Below are positions 7,747 through 15,352 of a stretch of DNA of 22,336 nt, piece by piece (the stretch's first letter is position 1; every line of letters begins with the position of its first letter). The notes under the pieces are model-generated. The model ran no database searches, was not told the origin of the DNA, and was given only the letters and a program-made list of their open reading frames with translations. This DNA is from Allocoprobacillus merdigallinarum (GTDB lineage: Bacteria; Bacillota_I; Bacilli_A; Erysipelotrichales; Coprobacillaceae), in NCBI GenBank assembly GCA_019117525.1, contig DWZO01000095.1:1-22336 (forward strand). The letters are read 5' to 3'. A program made the position numbers and the translations under genes.

Positions 7747-8628
7747 ATGAACATTAAACTAGAACAATATAAAATCTTTAATGAGGCTGCCTCAACGCTT
7801 TCTTTTTCTCTCGCTGCCAGAAATCTCTTTATTTCACAATCTGCTGTCAGTCAGGCCATTCGTCTTTTAGAAAAAGAATTACATACGCAGCTATTTATTC
7901 GTCAATCTAAAGGGGTTATTTTAACTAAAGAAGGACAAATCCTCCATCAGAAGATTTCTGAAGCCTTATCCTTAATTACCAGTGCTGAAAATCAAATTGA
8001 CCATTTTCATGAATTAAATCAGGGAGAACTGCTTATAGGTGCCGGTGACACATTAAGCGAAAACTATATCATGCCTTATCTTGTTCTTTTTCACCAGCAT
8101 TATCCTCATGTCAAAATCAAGATGGTCAATCGTACCAGTCTGGAAATCATAGACTTATTAAAAACAGGAGATATTGATCTGGGATTTATTAATATGCCTC
8201 TTTATGATGAAGCCATTACCATTCGTGAATGTTTACAAATTCATGATATTTTTGTCAGCTCACATCAAGACTCTCATTCATATACAATGGAAGAGCTTGT
8301 AAATGAACCTCTCATCATGTTAGAGAAAAATTCAAATTCCAGACAGTTTGTTGATGACTATTTTGCTATGCAAGGTTTCTTATTAAACCCTAGCATTGAA
8401 CTGGGTTCTCATAATCTCCTTTTAGAAGCTGCTAAAAATCATTTAGGAAAAGCTTGTGTGATTAAAGAATTCTCACAACATGAACTGGATAGTCACCAGA
8501 TTTATGAAGTGAATCTCACGCACGCTTTACCTAAACGTAGCATTGGATATGCTTATCTTTCACGCAAGACATTGACTCCTGCCACATCCAAATTCATTGA
8601 ACTTTTACCAGCTTTTCAAAATGAATGA
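7747..8628 (+). CDS. LysR-family transcriptional regulator
   Basis: A 293-residue protein of standard LysR length. The N-terminal winged helix-turn-helix is clear: YKIFNEAASTLSFSLAARNL, then SQSAVSQAIRLLEKEL and a wing ending TKEGQIL (about residues 5-70). The remainder (about 90-290) is the periplasmic-binding-like effector domain, with GDIDLGFINMP typical of the LysR substrate domain. It resembles the CysL/CytR-like subgroup, but the ligand cannot be read from sequence. It begins 160 bases from, and divergent to, purA. Divergent placement often means the regulator controls the neighbour, yet purA under LysR control would be unusual, so the target may be elsewhere. AAGGAG precedes the ATG. 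A strong terminator follows at once. Confidence 0.93.
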   Translation: MNIKLEQYKIFNEAASTLSFSLAARNLFISQSAVSQAIRLLEKELHTQLFIRQSKGVILTKEGQILHQKISEALSLITSAENQIDHFHELNQGELLIGAGDTLSENYIMPYLVLFHQHYPHVKIKMVNRTSLEIIDLLKTGDIDLGFINMPLYDEAITIRECLQIHDIFVSSHQDSHSYTMEELVNEPLIMLEKNSNSRQFVDDYFAMQGFLLNPSIELGSHNLLLEAAKNHLGKACVIKEFSQHELDSHQIYEVNLTHALPKRSIGYAYLSRKTLTPATSKFIELLPAFQNE

Positions 8629-8629
8629 C

Positions 8630-8673
8630 ATAAGAAAAGAGCGATACACCCTGAAATATCGCTCTTTTCTTAT
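8630..8673 (+). terminator. Terminator of the LysR-type gene
   Basis: A perfect 17-bp stem (8630-8646 with 8657-8673) around a 10-base loop starts two bases after the stop codon. The arms contain GAGCGATA and TATCGCTC, and the 3' arm includes TTTTCTT, which supplies the T-rich tail. The mirror A-rich arm would allow use from the other strand. Confidence 0.85.
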
Positions 8674-8961
8674 ATCGATCCATAGCGCTGCTGTTCACTA
8701 TTTGGCTGTTAGACTGCTGCCTCTAACAGGGATCATTTTGAGTAAATTATATGAATACTTTGCTTTCCATGTATATCGAGGAATATTATGATATGATATA
8801 CACATTGTCCCTTAGGACAACTCCTATTATATATAAAGTTTGTTTTCATGCAACTAAAAATTTAAAATTATGTTGATTTTATCAATATTTTTTCAATTTT
8901 ATTAAAATGTAAACACTTTCACTATACAAACATAGGAATAGTTTTCAAAAGTACCATATTT
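8674..8961. other. Non-coding gap between convergent lysR-type and cinA genes
   Basis: About 290 bases between two 3' ends, with no gene I can support. A small inverted repeat TTGTCC-CTTA-GGACAA lies at 8805-8820 without a T-run. TGTAAACACTTTCA at 8908-8921 is one mismatch from the catabolite-response-element consensus, but there is no nearby promoter for it to control. The first part could be a decayed gene, but I see no recognisable protein. Confidence 0.5.
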
Positions 8962-10014
8962 TTACTGATTATGTCTCACTATATATTGGTAGAGTTTTGC
9001 TACAAATCTAGCCTCTACTTTCGCATAAGAATATTCAGCTTTCACAAATGTTGGAATTTCAAAATAATCATCATTCATAGATACACAGACAACTTCTCCA
9101 AGAGATTCCTGTCTTGTATCAACCATGATATGAATATTAGCAGACTCATGCATCAATGGTTTCAACCATTCATCATGAAAACGAAAGTCACCATGATATG
9201 TCAAAGAAATTTTGGGCTGTTTTTTGAGTACAGCTGCTTTTAAATCTTTTTCTTGAATGATATATTCAGCCATACGATGTTCTATTTCCATCTTCACATC
9301 TTTCATCAAAGCATCAGCCACCTCTTGAGAAGATGCTTTAACAGCCAAACGAATACGTACTGTTTCTTCTCCAGCATATAAGGCTATAGAAACATCTTTT
9401 TGACCTTCAATCAAATCTCTCAACATTTCATCAATCTTACTTTCACCAATAAACATTGTTAAATATTCATAAGTATAAATCGTATCTTGTTTCCATTTTG
9501 TAAGATAAGGAATCAAAGAGTGTTCAACAACATATTGCAGTTCTTTAGGTGGACCAGGTAAATTAATGATCATACGTTGTCCATCAGACATGGCACAGCC
9601 ATTAGCTGTTCCCATATCATTTTCTAAAATATAAGCGTTTCGAGGATAATAAGCCTGCTTAAAATTATTGTCAGGAATCTGGTCAACACCTGTACAATAG
9701 CGACATTTGATATCTACTTTTCGTGCTTCTTCTTCATTATAAACCATTTCCAAGCCTAAATACTTAGCTGACAGTTCTTTAGTCAAATCGTCTGTCGTAG
9801 GTCCGAGTCCTCCTGTTGTGATGACACAGTCAGCCCCACGTTCAAAAGCAATCTTTAAACAATCATATAATCTTTGAGGATTATCACCCACAACACTTTG
9901 ATAATAAACATTAAATCCTAAATCTTTGCATACCTTTTGTAAAAGTGTGGCATTGGTATTCACAATTTCACCCAATAATAATTCTGTTCCAACATTCATA
10001 ATTTCTACATTCAT
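8962..10014 (-). CDS. cinA: CinA-like protein with a reduced C-terminal domain
   Basis: The N-terminal half is a clear MoCF/COG1058 domain: MNVGTELLLGEIVNTN near the start, GGLGPTTDD at 68-76 and NLPGPPKEL at about 150-158. In full CinA proteins this domain hydrolyses ADP-ribose or processes damaged pyridine nucleotides. A C-terminal PncC domain deamidates nicotinamide mononucleotide. Here the protein is 350 residues against about 410-420 usual. The C-terminal part lacks the TAESCTGG active-site motif and the following GIAGP segment. Only a scaffold-like end (AKVEARFVAKLYQYI) remains, so NMN deamidase activity is probably absent. I chose the ATG at 10014, 9 bases after AAGGAG, over a TTG one codon earlier. 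It is likely transcribed alone. Confidence 0.88.
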   Translation of the reverse strand: MNVEIMNVGTELLLGEIVNTNATLLQKVCKDLGFNVYYQSVVGDNPQRLYDCLKIAFERGADCVITTGGLGPTTDDLTKELSAKYLGLEMVYNEEEARKVDIKCRYCTGVDQIPDNNFKQAYYPRNAYILENDMGTANGCAMSDGQRMIINLPGPPKELQYVVEHSLIPYLTKWKQDTIYTYEYLTMFIGESKIDEMLRDLIEGQKDVSIALYAGEETVRIRLAVKASSQEVADALMKDVKMEIEHRMAEYIIQEKDLKAAVLKKQPKISLTYHGDFRFHDEWLKPLMHESANIHIMVDTRQESLGEVVCVSMNDDYFEIPTFVKAEYSYAKVEARFVAKLYQYIVRHNQ

Positions 10015-10114
10015 CAATCAAATCTCCTTATATCCATTCCATAAACCATGTCTATGTTTAATTTCTTATTTCTATTGTATAAAATAAATATCTATTTTTC
10101 TACTCTTTTTCAAA

Positions 10115-10549
10115 CTATGACTCCAACAAAGATAAAATTTCCTCTTCACTCCAAAATATCTGAATACACTCTATAAATTCATCCAAAGCTCTATGTTTCA
10201 TACGATAATAACTGGCACGTGAATAAAAGCTCATCCACCATGAAGCCTGATAATAATTAATATACTCATGTTCAATAAATTCATAAGTGTCTTTTGATAA
10301 ATGATTATGTATCTGATGAATAATCCCAACAAAACTTTCTAATTTCTGTTTACGCTCTAATTGCTTAATCATTTTCTCATCACCATTATGATATGAAGAT
10401 GATGTGTCTTTCACTTTAAACATATCAACCTGTGGATAATAATTATAATGCTGATTCAAATACAGGATATCTAACTGGGCTCTTTGATAAGTTTTATAAA
10501 TTTTCCTTGCGACATGATCCTTCTGTTTTAAAGTTAAATGTTTTTCCAT
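10115..10549 (-). CDS. Sigma-region-4-like small protein (MG284/MPN403-like)
   Basis: A 144-residue protein with a basic N-terminus, no signal peptide and no membrane segment. The C-terminal half, from LSKDTYEFIEHEYINYY through YSRASYYRMKHRALDEFI (about 85-128), reads like sigma-70 region 4. It starts with a helix ending in a hydrophobic-acidic-Tyr block, followed by a turn and a recognition helix SRASYYRMKHRAL. I recall mollicute MG284/MPN403-type proteins and phage ArpU-like regulators having this shape; that assignment is from memory. The rest is rich in Tyr and His. It has a strong AGGAGG site and lies 52 bases after the phosphatase gene on the same strand. Role unknown, perhaps transcriptional. 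Confidence 0.6.
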   Translation of the reverse strand: MEKHLTLKQKDHVARKIYKTYQRAQLDILYLNQHYNYYPQVDMFKVKDTSSSYHNGDEKMIKQLERKQKLESFVGIIHQIHNHLSKDTYEFIEHEYINYYQASWWMSFYSRASYYRMKHRALDEFIECIQIFWSEEEILSLLES

Positions 10550-10601
10550 AAAAAATCCCTCCTAATACTTATATACGCATTTTAGAGGGCATTTTTCTTT
10601 T

Positions 10602-11339
10602 TTAAATTGTAAAATTCTCAATTAATTGTTCAATTTCTTCATTTTTTAACCCAATTTCCAATAAATACTCTTTAGCACTACCATAATGTTCTCTTAAATA
10701 GTCCAATAATTCCATCATATATCGAGGTGAAGATCTTAAATATTGTTTCGCTTCTTCATTATCCATCATTTGTGCCAAAGATGCATTAATATCTATATTA
10801 TTTTCATAAGATTCACTATAATCTTTGACAATATCATATTCATGGCAGCCAATCAGATCCAACAATAAAGCTGCAGTGACACCTGTACGATCTTTACCAG
10901 CAGAACAATGAAACATAACGCCTTCATAAGGATATTTCACAAAGATATCAAACAATTCTTTAAATTTATGTTTCATTCCTTCTAACATATAAATATAGAC
11001 ACCACCTAAGTCTTTATAAGTTTTCACTTCTTCAGGAACAATAGTGGCTTTAGTAGAATCAAATAAATTCACTTCATAATAATCAATATCTTTTTCGTTT
11101 TGAAATGGATTAGGCTGACACTCTTTTTCAAAATCACTTCTTAAATCAATCACAACTTTAACACCATAATCCTTTAAAGTCTGAATGTCTTTTGAAGTTG
11201 CATAAGTAGGTGCAGCTGCTCTGATATACTTATGAGCACGACTATACATTCCACCCTGTGTTTCATAACCACCTAAATCTCTTGTATTAACCATTTTCTC
11301 TAATTGAATCTGACGTTCTTCTCTTGTCATATATAACAT
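10602..11339 (-). CDS. Tyrosine-protein phosphatase (IphP/LipA-like)
   Basis: A 245-residue dual-specificity or tyrosine phosphatase. The catalytic P-loop HCSAGKDRTG has nucleophile C145 and R151 in the HCx5R arrangement. The N-terminus has NTRDLGGY (18-25), the hallmark of this phosphatase group, and VVIDLRSDFE follows at about 62-71. There is no signal peptide, so it is cytosolic. Relatives in other bacteria act on phosphotyrosine proteins or phosphoinositides; the substrate here is unknown. AGGAGAG lies 7 bases before the first ATG, which I prefer over the ATG three codons later. It is 12 bases downstream of the radical SAM gene, so it is probably the third gene of the pdxY-radical SAM-phosphatase operon. 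Confidence 0.9.
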   Translation of the reverse strand: MLYMTREERQIQLEKMVNTRDLGGYETQGGMYSRAHKYIRAAAPTYATSKDIQTLKDYGVKVVIDLRSDFEKECQPNPFQNEKDIDYYEVNLFDSTKATIVPEEVKTYKDLGGVYIYMLEGMKHKFKELFDIFVKYPYEGVMFHCSAGKDRTGVTAALLLDLIGCHEYDIVKDYSESYENNIDINASLAQMMDNEEAKQYLRSSPRYMMELLDYLREHYGSAKEYLLEIGLKNEEIEQLIENFTI

Positions 11340-11351
11340 ATTTTCACTCTC

Positions 11352-11993
11352 CTACTCTTCAAAAGGACGGACACGTAAAGTCACGCCTAAATCATCACAA
11401 ATTGCCTGACATTTTTTTATTTTCTCTTCACCAATAATATCCACAACACTCATCACAACAAATGGAACATACTCTAGGCAAGACTTTGCAAAATCAAGCA
11501 TAGCCTGAAAAGACTCTATCCCAAAACGACTGCGTGTTAATGCATCATATTCCTTAGCATCAGGAGCATTTAAACTGATCGAAACTGTATCAATTCTTCC
11601 CTTGAATTCAGGTGTTACATCTCTTTGATGAATCAAACAAGCTAAACCATTGGTATTGACACGAATAGGTAAATCTCTTCGAAAATGCTTTAAAATCCCT
11701 GCAATCTGTATCACATCTTCTACTCTTTCTAAGGGTTCACCAAAACCACAGAAAACAACTTCATGAAAATCATCTAAATCATATTTTTGAAACTCTTTAA
11801 TCACATCTTCAACAGTTGGTTCCTCTTTAAGCCATAAACTATGTCCTTCTTCCATTTCCTTTGTCTGTCTTAAACAAAATGTACAGGCACAAGGACAACG
11901 ATTGGTTAAATTAACATAAACTGTGACATCTTCTAATGAAGCTAATTCACTGATATCCTGATAACCATTGCCGTGTATTGTATATAAAATCAT
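11352..11993 (-). CDS. Radical SAM protein, TatD-associated type
   Basis: A 213-residue protein binding a 4Fe-4S cluster through C33, C37 and C40 in NRCPCACTFCLR (CX3CX2C). VVFCGFGEPLER matches the SAM-binding GGE-type motif and VNTNGL is the usual next strand motif. The barrel is short and there is no SPASM or other accessory domain. I associate this form with the TatD-linked radical SAM family (TIGR04038-like), whose substrate is unknown. There is no tatD gene in this window. Its ATG overlaps the stop codon of the pyridoxal kinase gene by 4 bases (ATGA), which indicates translational coupling. The phosphatase follows after 12 bases. Confidence 0.85.
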   Translation of the reverse strand: MILYTIHGNGYQDISELASLEDVTVYVNLTNRCPCACTFCLRQTKEMEEGHSLWLKEEPTVEDVIKEFQKYDLDDFHEVVFCGFGEPLERVEDVIQIAGILKHFRRDLPIRVNTNGLACLIHQRDVTPEFKGRIDTVSISLNAPDAKEYDALTRSRFGIESFQAMLDFAKSCLEYVPFVVMSVVDIIGEEKIKKCQAICDDLGVTLRVRPFEE

Positions 11994-12820
11994 AAATCTT
12001 CTCCTAACTCATATAAATATTCTTCAAAGCTCAAACCATAATGATGAGGGACATGTGTCTGTTCACAAAAGCGAATACATTTTGAAGCAAAGGCTGTTGC
12101 TTTTTTGACACTTTCATAAAAACTCAATCCATTCAAATAGCTTCCTGCTATAACAGCCGCAATAACATCTCCTGTTCCACAACGATCTTTACCAATGCGA
12201 TCCACCATTACAATCTGATAATCTTCATGTTTATTATAAATAAAATTTAAAATCTGTTTATCATTAAACGGTATACCTGTCACAACAATATGAGATGGTC
12301 CTTGTCTTGATAACTGTTCACACATCTCTTTGAGTTCATCAAATGAAGGCAAAGACTCAGGGTAAGGGTGATCAACTAAAGTGACAAGTTCAGTTAAATT
12401 CGGTGTCATTAAATCCGCATATTGAACCAGTTCTTTCATCTTCTGACACATGGCAGGTGTATATGTCTTATACAATTTTCCATGATCTCCCATCACAGGA
12501 TCCACAAGAATAAACGTTTCTTTTCTTTTAAAAGTCTGAATAAAATCAATCACAATATCAACCTGTTCTTCAGAACCTAAAAAACCTGTCGCAATGGCAT
12601 CAAATTCTAAGTGCAGATCTTTATAAGTCTGGATATAATCTTTCATCCTTGATGTATAATCATCAAAATAATAAACGGGAAATTGGGTATGGGTTGATAA
12701 AATAGCGGTAGGAATAGGAACAGCCTGTATCTTCATAGCGGATACAATAGGTGCCATAGCCGCAATCGCACATCTTCCAAATCCTGTCATATCATTAATT
12801 AAAGCAATCTTCTTTTGCAT
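11990..12820 (-). CDS. pdxY: Pyridoxal/pyridoxamine kinase, PdxK/PdxY-like
   Basis: A 276-residue ribokinase-superfamily enzyme that phosphorylates B6 vitamers for PLP salvage. It starts with INDMTGFGRCAIAAMAPI, where the family has the substrate-binding S/T-x-x-G segment. DPVMGDHGKLY (107-117) is the PdxY/PdxK signature and CGTGD (214-218) holds the catalytic base D218 and the anion hole. TPNLTEL (about 139-145) is also conserved. Length is normal for the family. It is the first gene of the cluster and its stop codon overlaps the radical SAM start. GAGGTG precedes the ATG. A hydroxymethylpyrimidine kinase is less likely given the DPVMGD-H-G-LY pattern. Confidence 0.9.
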   Translation of the reverse strand: MQKKIALINDMTGFGRCAIAAMAPIVSAMKIQAVPIPTAILSTHTQFPVYYFDDYTSRMKDYIQTYKDLHLEFDAIATGFLGSEEQVDIVIDFIQTFKRKETFILVDPVMGDHGKLYKTYTPAMCQKMKELVQYADLMTPNLTELVTLVDHPYPESLPSFDELKEMCEQLSRQGPSHIVVTGIPFNDKQILNFIYNKHEDYQIVMVDRIGKDRCGTGDVIAAVIAGSYLNGLSFYESVKKATAFASKCIRFCEQTHVPHHYGLSFEEYLYELGEDL

Positions 12821-12925
12821 ACTTACACCTCATTTTTATCCTATTTTATCACAAACACATCTAAAAAAGAAGAAATGTATCTTGAAAAGGAACAACTCTG
12901 TATGATTTCATTTTCCATCATTCTA

Positions 12926-12934
12926 TGTTATGAT
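12926..12934 (+). promoter_or_regulatory. Extended -10 promoter of the pentapeptide gene
   Basis: TGTTATGAT is an extended -10 with one mismatch in the core hexamer, about 30 bases before the start codon. No convincing -35 is visible. AAAGGAG at about 12951-12957 is the ribosome binding site. Confidence 0.45.
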
Positions 12935-12963
12935 AATGAAAAATATCAGAAAAGGAGTTCATT

Positions 12964-13560
12964 ATGGATAAGCATTGTTTCAAAACAGATTTAGCTCAAG
13001 ACACAATCATAGATCAACATTATCAGGATGAAGCTATTTTTGATAGTCATTTCAAACATAAAGACTTTCAACATTGTCAGTTTGAACATATTGATTTTCA
13101 AGATGTTTCTTTTGAAAACAGTTATTTTGTCAATGTCACTTTTATTCATTGTGATTTATCCAATATCAAATTGAATCATACACTTTTTAGACATGTCCGT
13201 TTTGAAAACTGTAAATTGATGGGTACTGATTTTTCTGAATCCATTTTTGATCAGGTCACTTTTCAAGAATGTCTATGCTCATTTGCGAATTTTGCATTCA
13301 TGCATAATAAAACAGTTCAGTTTCAACATTGTTGTCTACAAAATGCCAGTTTTGTAGAAGTCAAAATGACAAAAACAAGCTTTGATGAATGCGATTTACG
13401 ACAATGTGAATTTCTCCATGCTTCACTTTCTCATATTGATTTATCTTCATGTCAGATTGAAGGCATCATGACATCTTCTCAAGATATTGCTGGGGCTATC
13501 ATTGCCTATAATCAGGCTCCGGCTCTCATCCATTTATTAAAAGTCAAAATCAAGGAATAA
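12964..13560 (+). CDS. Pentapeptide-repeat protein, Qnr/McbG-like
   Basis: A 198-residue protein made almost wholly of tandem five-residue units with central F or L, for example FQHCQFEHIDFQDVSFENSY and further runs of CDLSN, CKLMG, TDFSE and CDLRQ. These units (about 25-170) build a right-handed quadrilateral beta-helix. The end, QDIAGAIIAYNQAPALIHLLKVKI, resembles the dimer-forming C-terminal helix of Qnr proteins, in which a conserved GV-L-QA-LL segment occurs. Qnr and McbG mimic B-DNA and protect DNA gyrase from quinolones or microcin B17. Length (Qnr is about 214-218) and the C-terminal end fit, but gyrase protection is inference and generic pentapeptide proteins are common. It is monocistronic, divergent from pdxY, and converges on proS. 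Confidence 0.85.
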   Translation: MDKHCFKTDLAQDTIIDQHYQDEAIFDSHFKHKDFQHCQFEHIDFQDVSFENSYFVNVTFIHCDLSNIKLNHTLFRHVRFENCKLMGTDFSESIFDQVTFQECLCSFANFAFMHNKTVQFQHCCLQNASFVEVKMTKTSFDECDLRQCEFLHASLSHIDLSSCQIEGIMTSSQDIAGAIIAYNQAPALIHLLKVKIKE

Positions 13561-13639
13561 AAAAACTATGGTGATTAGAAGTGAACTTCATGATTTGGAA
13601 ATTCAAATCATGAGGTTCATTTCTTTTTTCCATAGTTTT
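13559..13639. terminator. Nested bidirectional terminator between pentapeptide gene and proS
   Basis: An inner 20-bp stem (13578-13597 with 13604-13623, two G-T wobbles, 6-base loop) is followed on the plus strand by six T residues (13624-13629). An outer 10-bp stem, AAAACTATGG (13562-13571) with CCATAGTTTT (13630-13639), encloses it. On the minus strand the outer arm runs into seven T residues (complement of A 13559-13565). So the inner stem serves the plus-strand gene and the whole structure serves proS, whose stop codon (13638-13640) is inside it. Confidence 0.8.
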
Positions 13640-15074
13640 AATATGCTCTTGCAAAATAAACAATATGTTTTGCTTTTTTACCACAAATTGGACAAACCCC
13701 ATCAGCGTGGGCATCTGTATCAATACAACGTGATGTTGCAGCAGTGTCTTCTTTGATCTTCACTTCACATGCTTCATCACCACACCAAGGCATTTTAACG
13801 TAACCACCTTTGGTATTTAAAACGTCTTTAAATTCTTCATAAGTTGTGACATCAGTGATATGTTCATCTCTAAATTTTAAAGCTTTCTGATACATTTCTT
13901 CATGAACTTCATCTAGTAAATGAGCTAATTTTTCTGGTAATGTCTCATCAAGAGCTAAAGTTAATTTTTCACCATTTACACGTTTAGCGACAACACATTG
14001 ACCATTCTGTAAATCTCTTGGACCAACTTCTAAACGTAATGGAATACCACGCATTTCAGCTTCTGAGAACTTCCATCCTGGTGATTTGTCACTCGCATCC
14101 ACTTTCACACGGATACCTTTAGCCTGTAATTGAGCCTGAAGTTCATAAGCTTTATCTAAGATTCCTTCTTTTTGTTGTTGAATTGGAATAATCATCACTT
14201 GTGTTGGTGCGACTCTTGGAGGTAATACTAACCCATTATCATCACCATGAACCATAATAATCGCTCCAAGTAAACGTGTTGAAACACCCCATGAAGTCTG
14301 ATAAACATATTTAAGCTGATTATCTTTGTCTAAGAATTTCATATCAAAAGCTTTCGCAAAACCATCACCAAAATAATGTGATGTTCCAGACTGCAATGCT
14401 TTTCCATCATGCATTAGAGCTTCAATTGTATATGTTTCTTCTGCTCCTGCAAATTTTTCTCTTTCTGTTTTTCTACCTGTTACCATTGGAATAGCCAATA
14501 ATTCTCTGGCAGTTGTTTCATAGATCTCCAACATACGCATTGTTTCTTCTTTCGCTTCTTTTGCTGTTGCATGAATCGTATGTCCTTCCTGCCATAAAAA
14601 TTCTGAACCTCTTAAAAATGGTCTTGTTGTTTTCTCCCAACGCACAACAGAACACCATTGATTATATAATTTTGGTAAATCACGATAAGAATTGACAATC
14701 TTTGCATAATGTTCACAAAATAATGTTTCAGATGTTGGACGAATCAATAAACGTTCTTCCAATTCATCTAATCCACCACGTGTGACAACTGCACATTCAG
14801 GCGCAAATCCTTCAACATGATCAGCTTCTTTTTTTAATAATGATTCAGGGATTAACATCGGCATATAAACATTTTCATGTCCCGTTTCTTTAAATTTTTT
14901 GTCCATATAGGCTTGAATCATTTCCCATAATGCATAACCATATGGGCGATAGATAATAAACCCTTTGACACTTGAATAATCCATTAATTCGGCTTTACGA
15001 CAAACATCTGTATACCATTTCGCAAAGTCTTCATCTCTTGATGTAATCGCATCATTTTTTACTTTATTTGCCAT
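13638..15074 (-). CDS. proS: Prolyl-tRNA synthetase, archaeal/eukaryal type
   Basis: A 478-residue class II synthetase that charges tRNA-Pro. The catalytic core comes first with no N-terminal extension: FIIYRPYGYALWEMI, then RPTSETLF and FLRGSEFLWQEGHT (motif 2). The anticodon-binding domain follows, and then a C-terminal zinc-type domain with paired cysteines (CGDEACEVKIKED and CPICGKKAKH). The protein ends in FARAY with a terminal Tyr, as in the archaeal/eukaryal form. The bacterial form is longer (about 570) and carries an INS editing domain, absent here, so Ala-tRNA-Pro editing would need a separate factor. The ATG follows GAAGGGG. Its own promoter lies in the 63-base gap after the DUF4177-like gene. 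No T-box leader fits in that gap. Confidence 0.96.
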   Translation of the reverse strand: MANKVKNDAITSRDEDFAKWYTDVCRKAELMDYSSVKGFIIYRPYGYALWEMIQAYMDKKFKETGHENVYMPMLIPESLLKKEADHVEGFAPECAVVTRGGLDELEERLLIRPTSETLFCEHYAKIVNSYRDLPKLYNQWCSVVRWEKTTRPFLRGSEFLWQEGHTIHATAKEAKEETMRMLEIYETTARELLAIPMVTGRKTEREKFAGAEETYTIEALMHDGKALQSGTSHYFGDGFAKAFDMKFLDKDNQLKYVYQTSWGVSTRLLGAIIMVHGDDNGLVLPPRVAPTQVMIIPIQQQKEGILDKAYELQAQLQAKGIRVKVDASDKSPGWKFSEAEMRGIPLRLEVGPRDLQNGQCVVAKRVNGEKLTLALDETLPEKLAHLLDEVHEEMYQKALKFRDEHITDVTTYEEFKDVLNTKGGYVKMPWCGDEACEVKIKEDTAATSRCIDTDAHADGVCPICGKKAKHIVYFARAY

Positions 15075-15109
15075 TTTTTCTATACCCCTTCTCTAATATT
15101 TACCTTACT

Positions 15110-15137
15110 ATTATACAAGAATTTAACTAAAAAGCAA
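15110..15137 (-). promoter_or_regulatory. Promoter of proS
   Basis: On the minus strand TATAAT (15115-15110) is preceded by TTGCTT (15137-15132) with a 16-base spacer. Transcription would start near 15103, about 28 bases before the start codon, too short for a T-box. Confidence 0.55.
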
Positions 15138-15347
15138 TTAGGACTCGACTTTTTCTTTTTCAAAAACCAAATCTATTTCTTCTATGTAACCATTGCCTCT
15201 TTGCAAAACTGGAATCCAACCCGCATAACGCCATCCTTCACTTGCATAGCTATCAATGATCTCATGCAACTTTTCAAAACGATATTCAGTGATTCCAAAA
15301 CCTGAAACCTTGGCTGTCATACGATGATATTTATAAATCATTTCCAT
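15138..15347 (-). CDS. DUF4177-like small protein
   Basis: A 69-residue protein. Its pattern is that of DUF4177: a YKY start, an amphipathic helix LHEIIDSYASEGWRYAGWIPV with the conserved EGW, then a beta strand ending in VFEKEK. No signal peptide or membrane segment is present. Function is unknown in the family. It starts 5 bases after the sbcC stop codon, and its ribosome binding site (AAAGGGGG) lies in the last codons of sbcC, so it is translated from the sbcDC message. The first ATG is best spaced; a second ATG lies two codons on. No terminator is seen between it and the proS promoter. Confidence 0.82.
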   Translation of the reverse strand: MEMIYKYHRMTAKVSGFGITEYRFEKLHEIIDSYASEGWRYAGWIPVLQRGNGYIEEIDLVFEKEKVES

Positions 15348-15352
15348 TTGGC

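Noticed and set aside
8597..8791. A 64-codon plus-strand open frame after the LysR-type gene
   Set aside because: It starts inside the LysR gene in another frame and reads through the strong terminator hairpin, so translation is very unlikely.
8908..8921. Catabolite-response-element-like sequence TGTAAACACTTTCA
   Set aside because: One mismatch to consensus, but it lies between two convergent gene ends with no promoter to control; likely chance in AT-rich DNA.
15075..15137. T-box leader for proS
   Set aside because: The gap to the preceding gene is only 63 bases and holds a promoter; a T-box would need roughly 200 bases or more.
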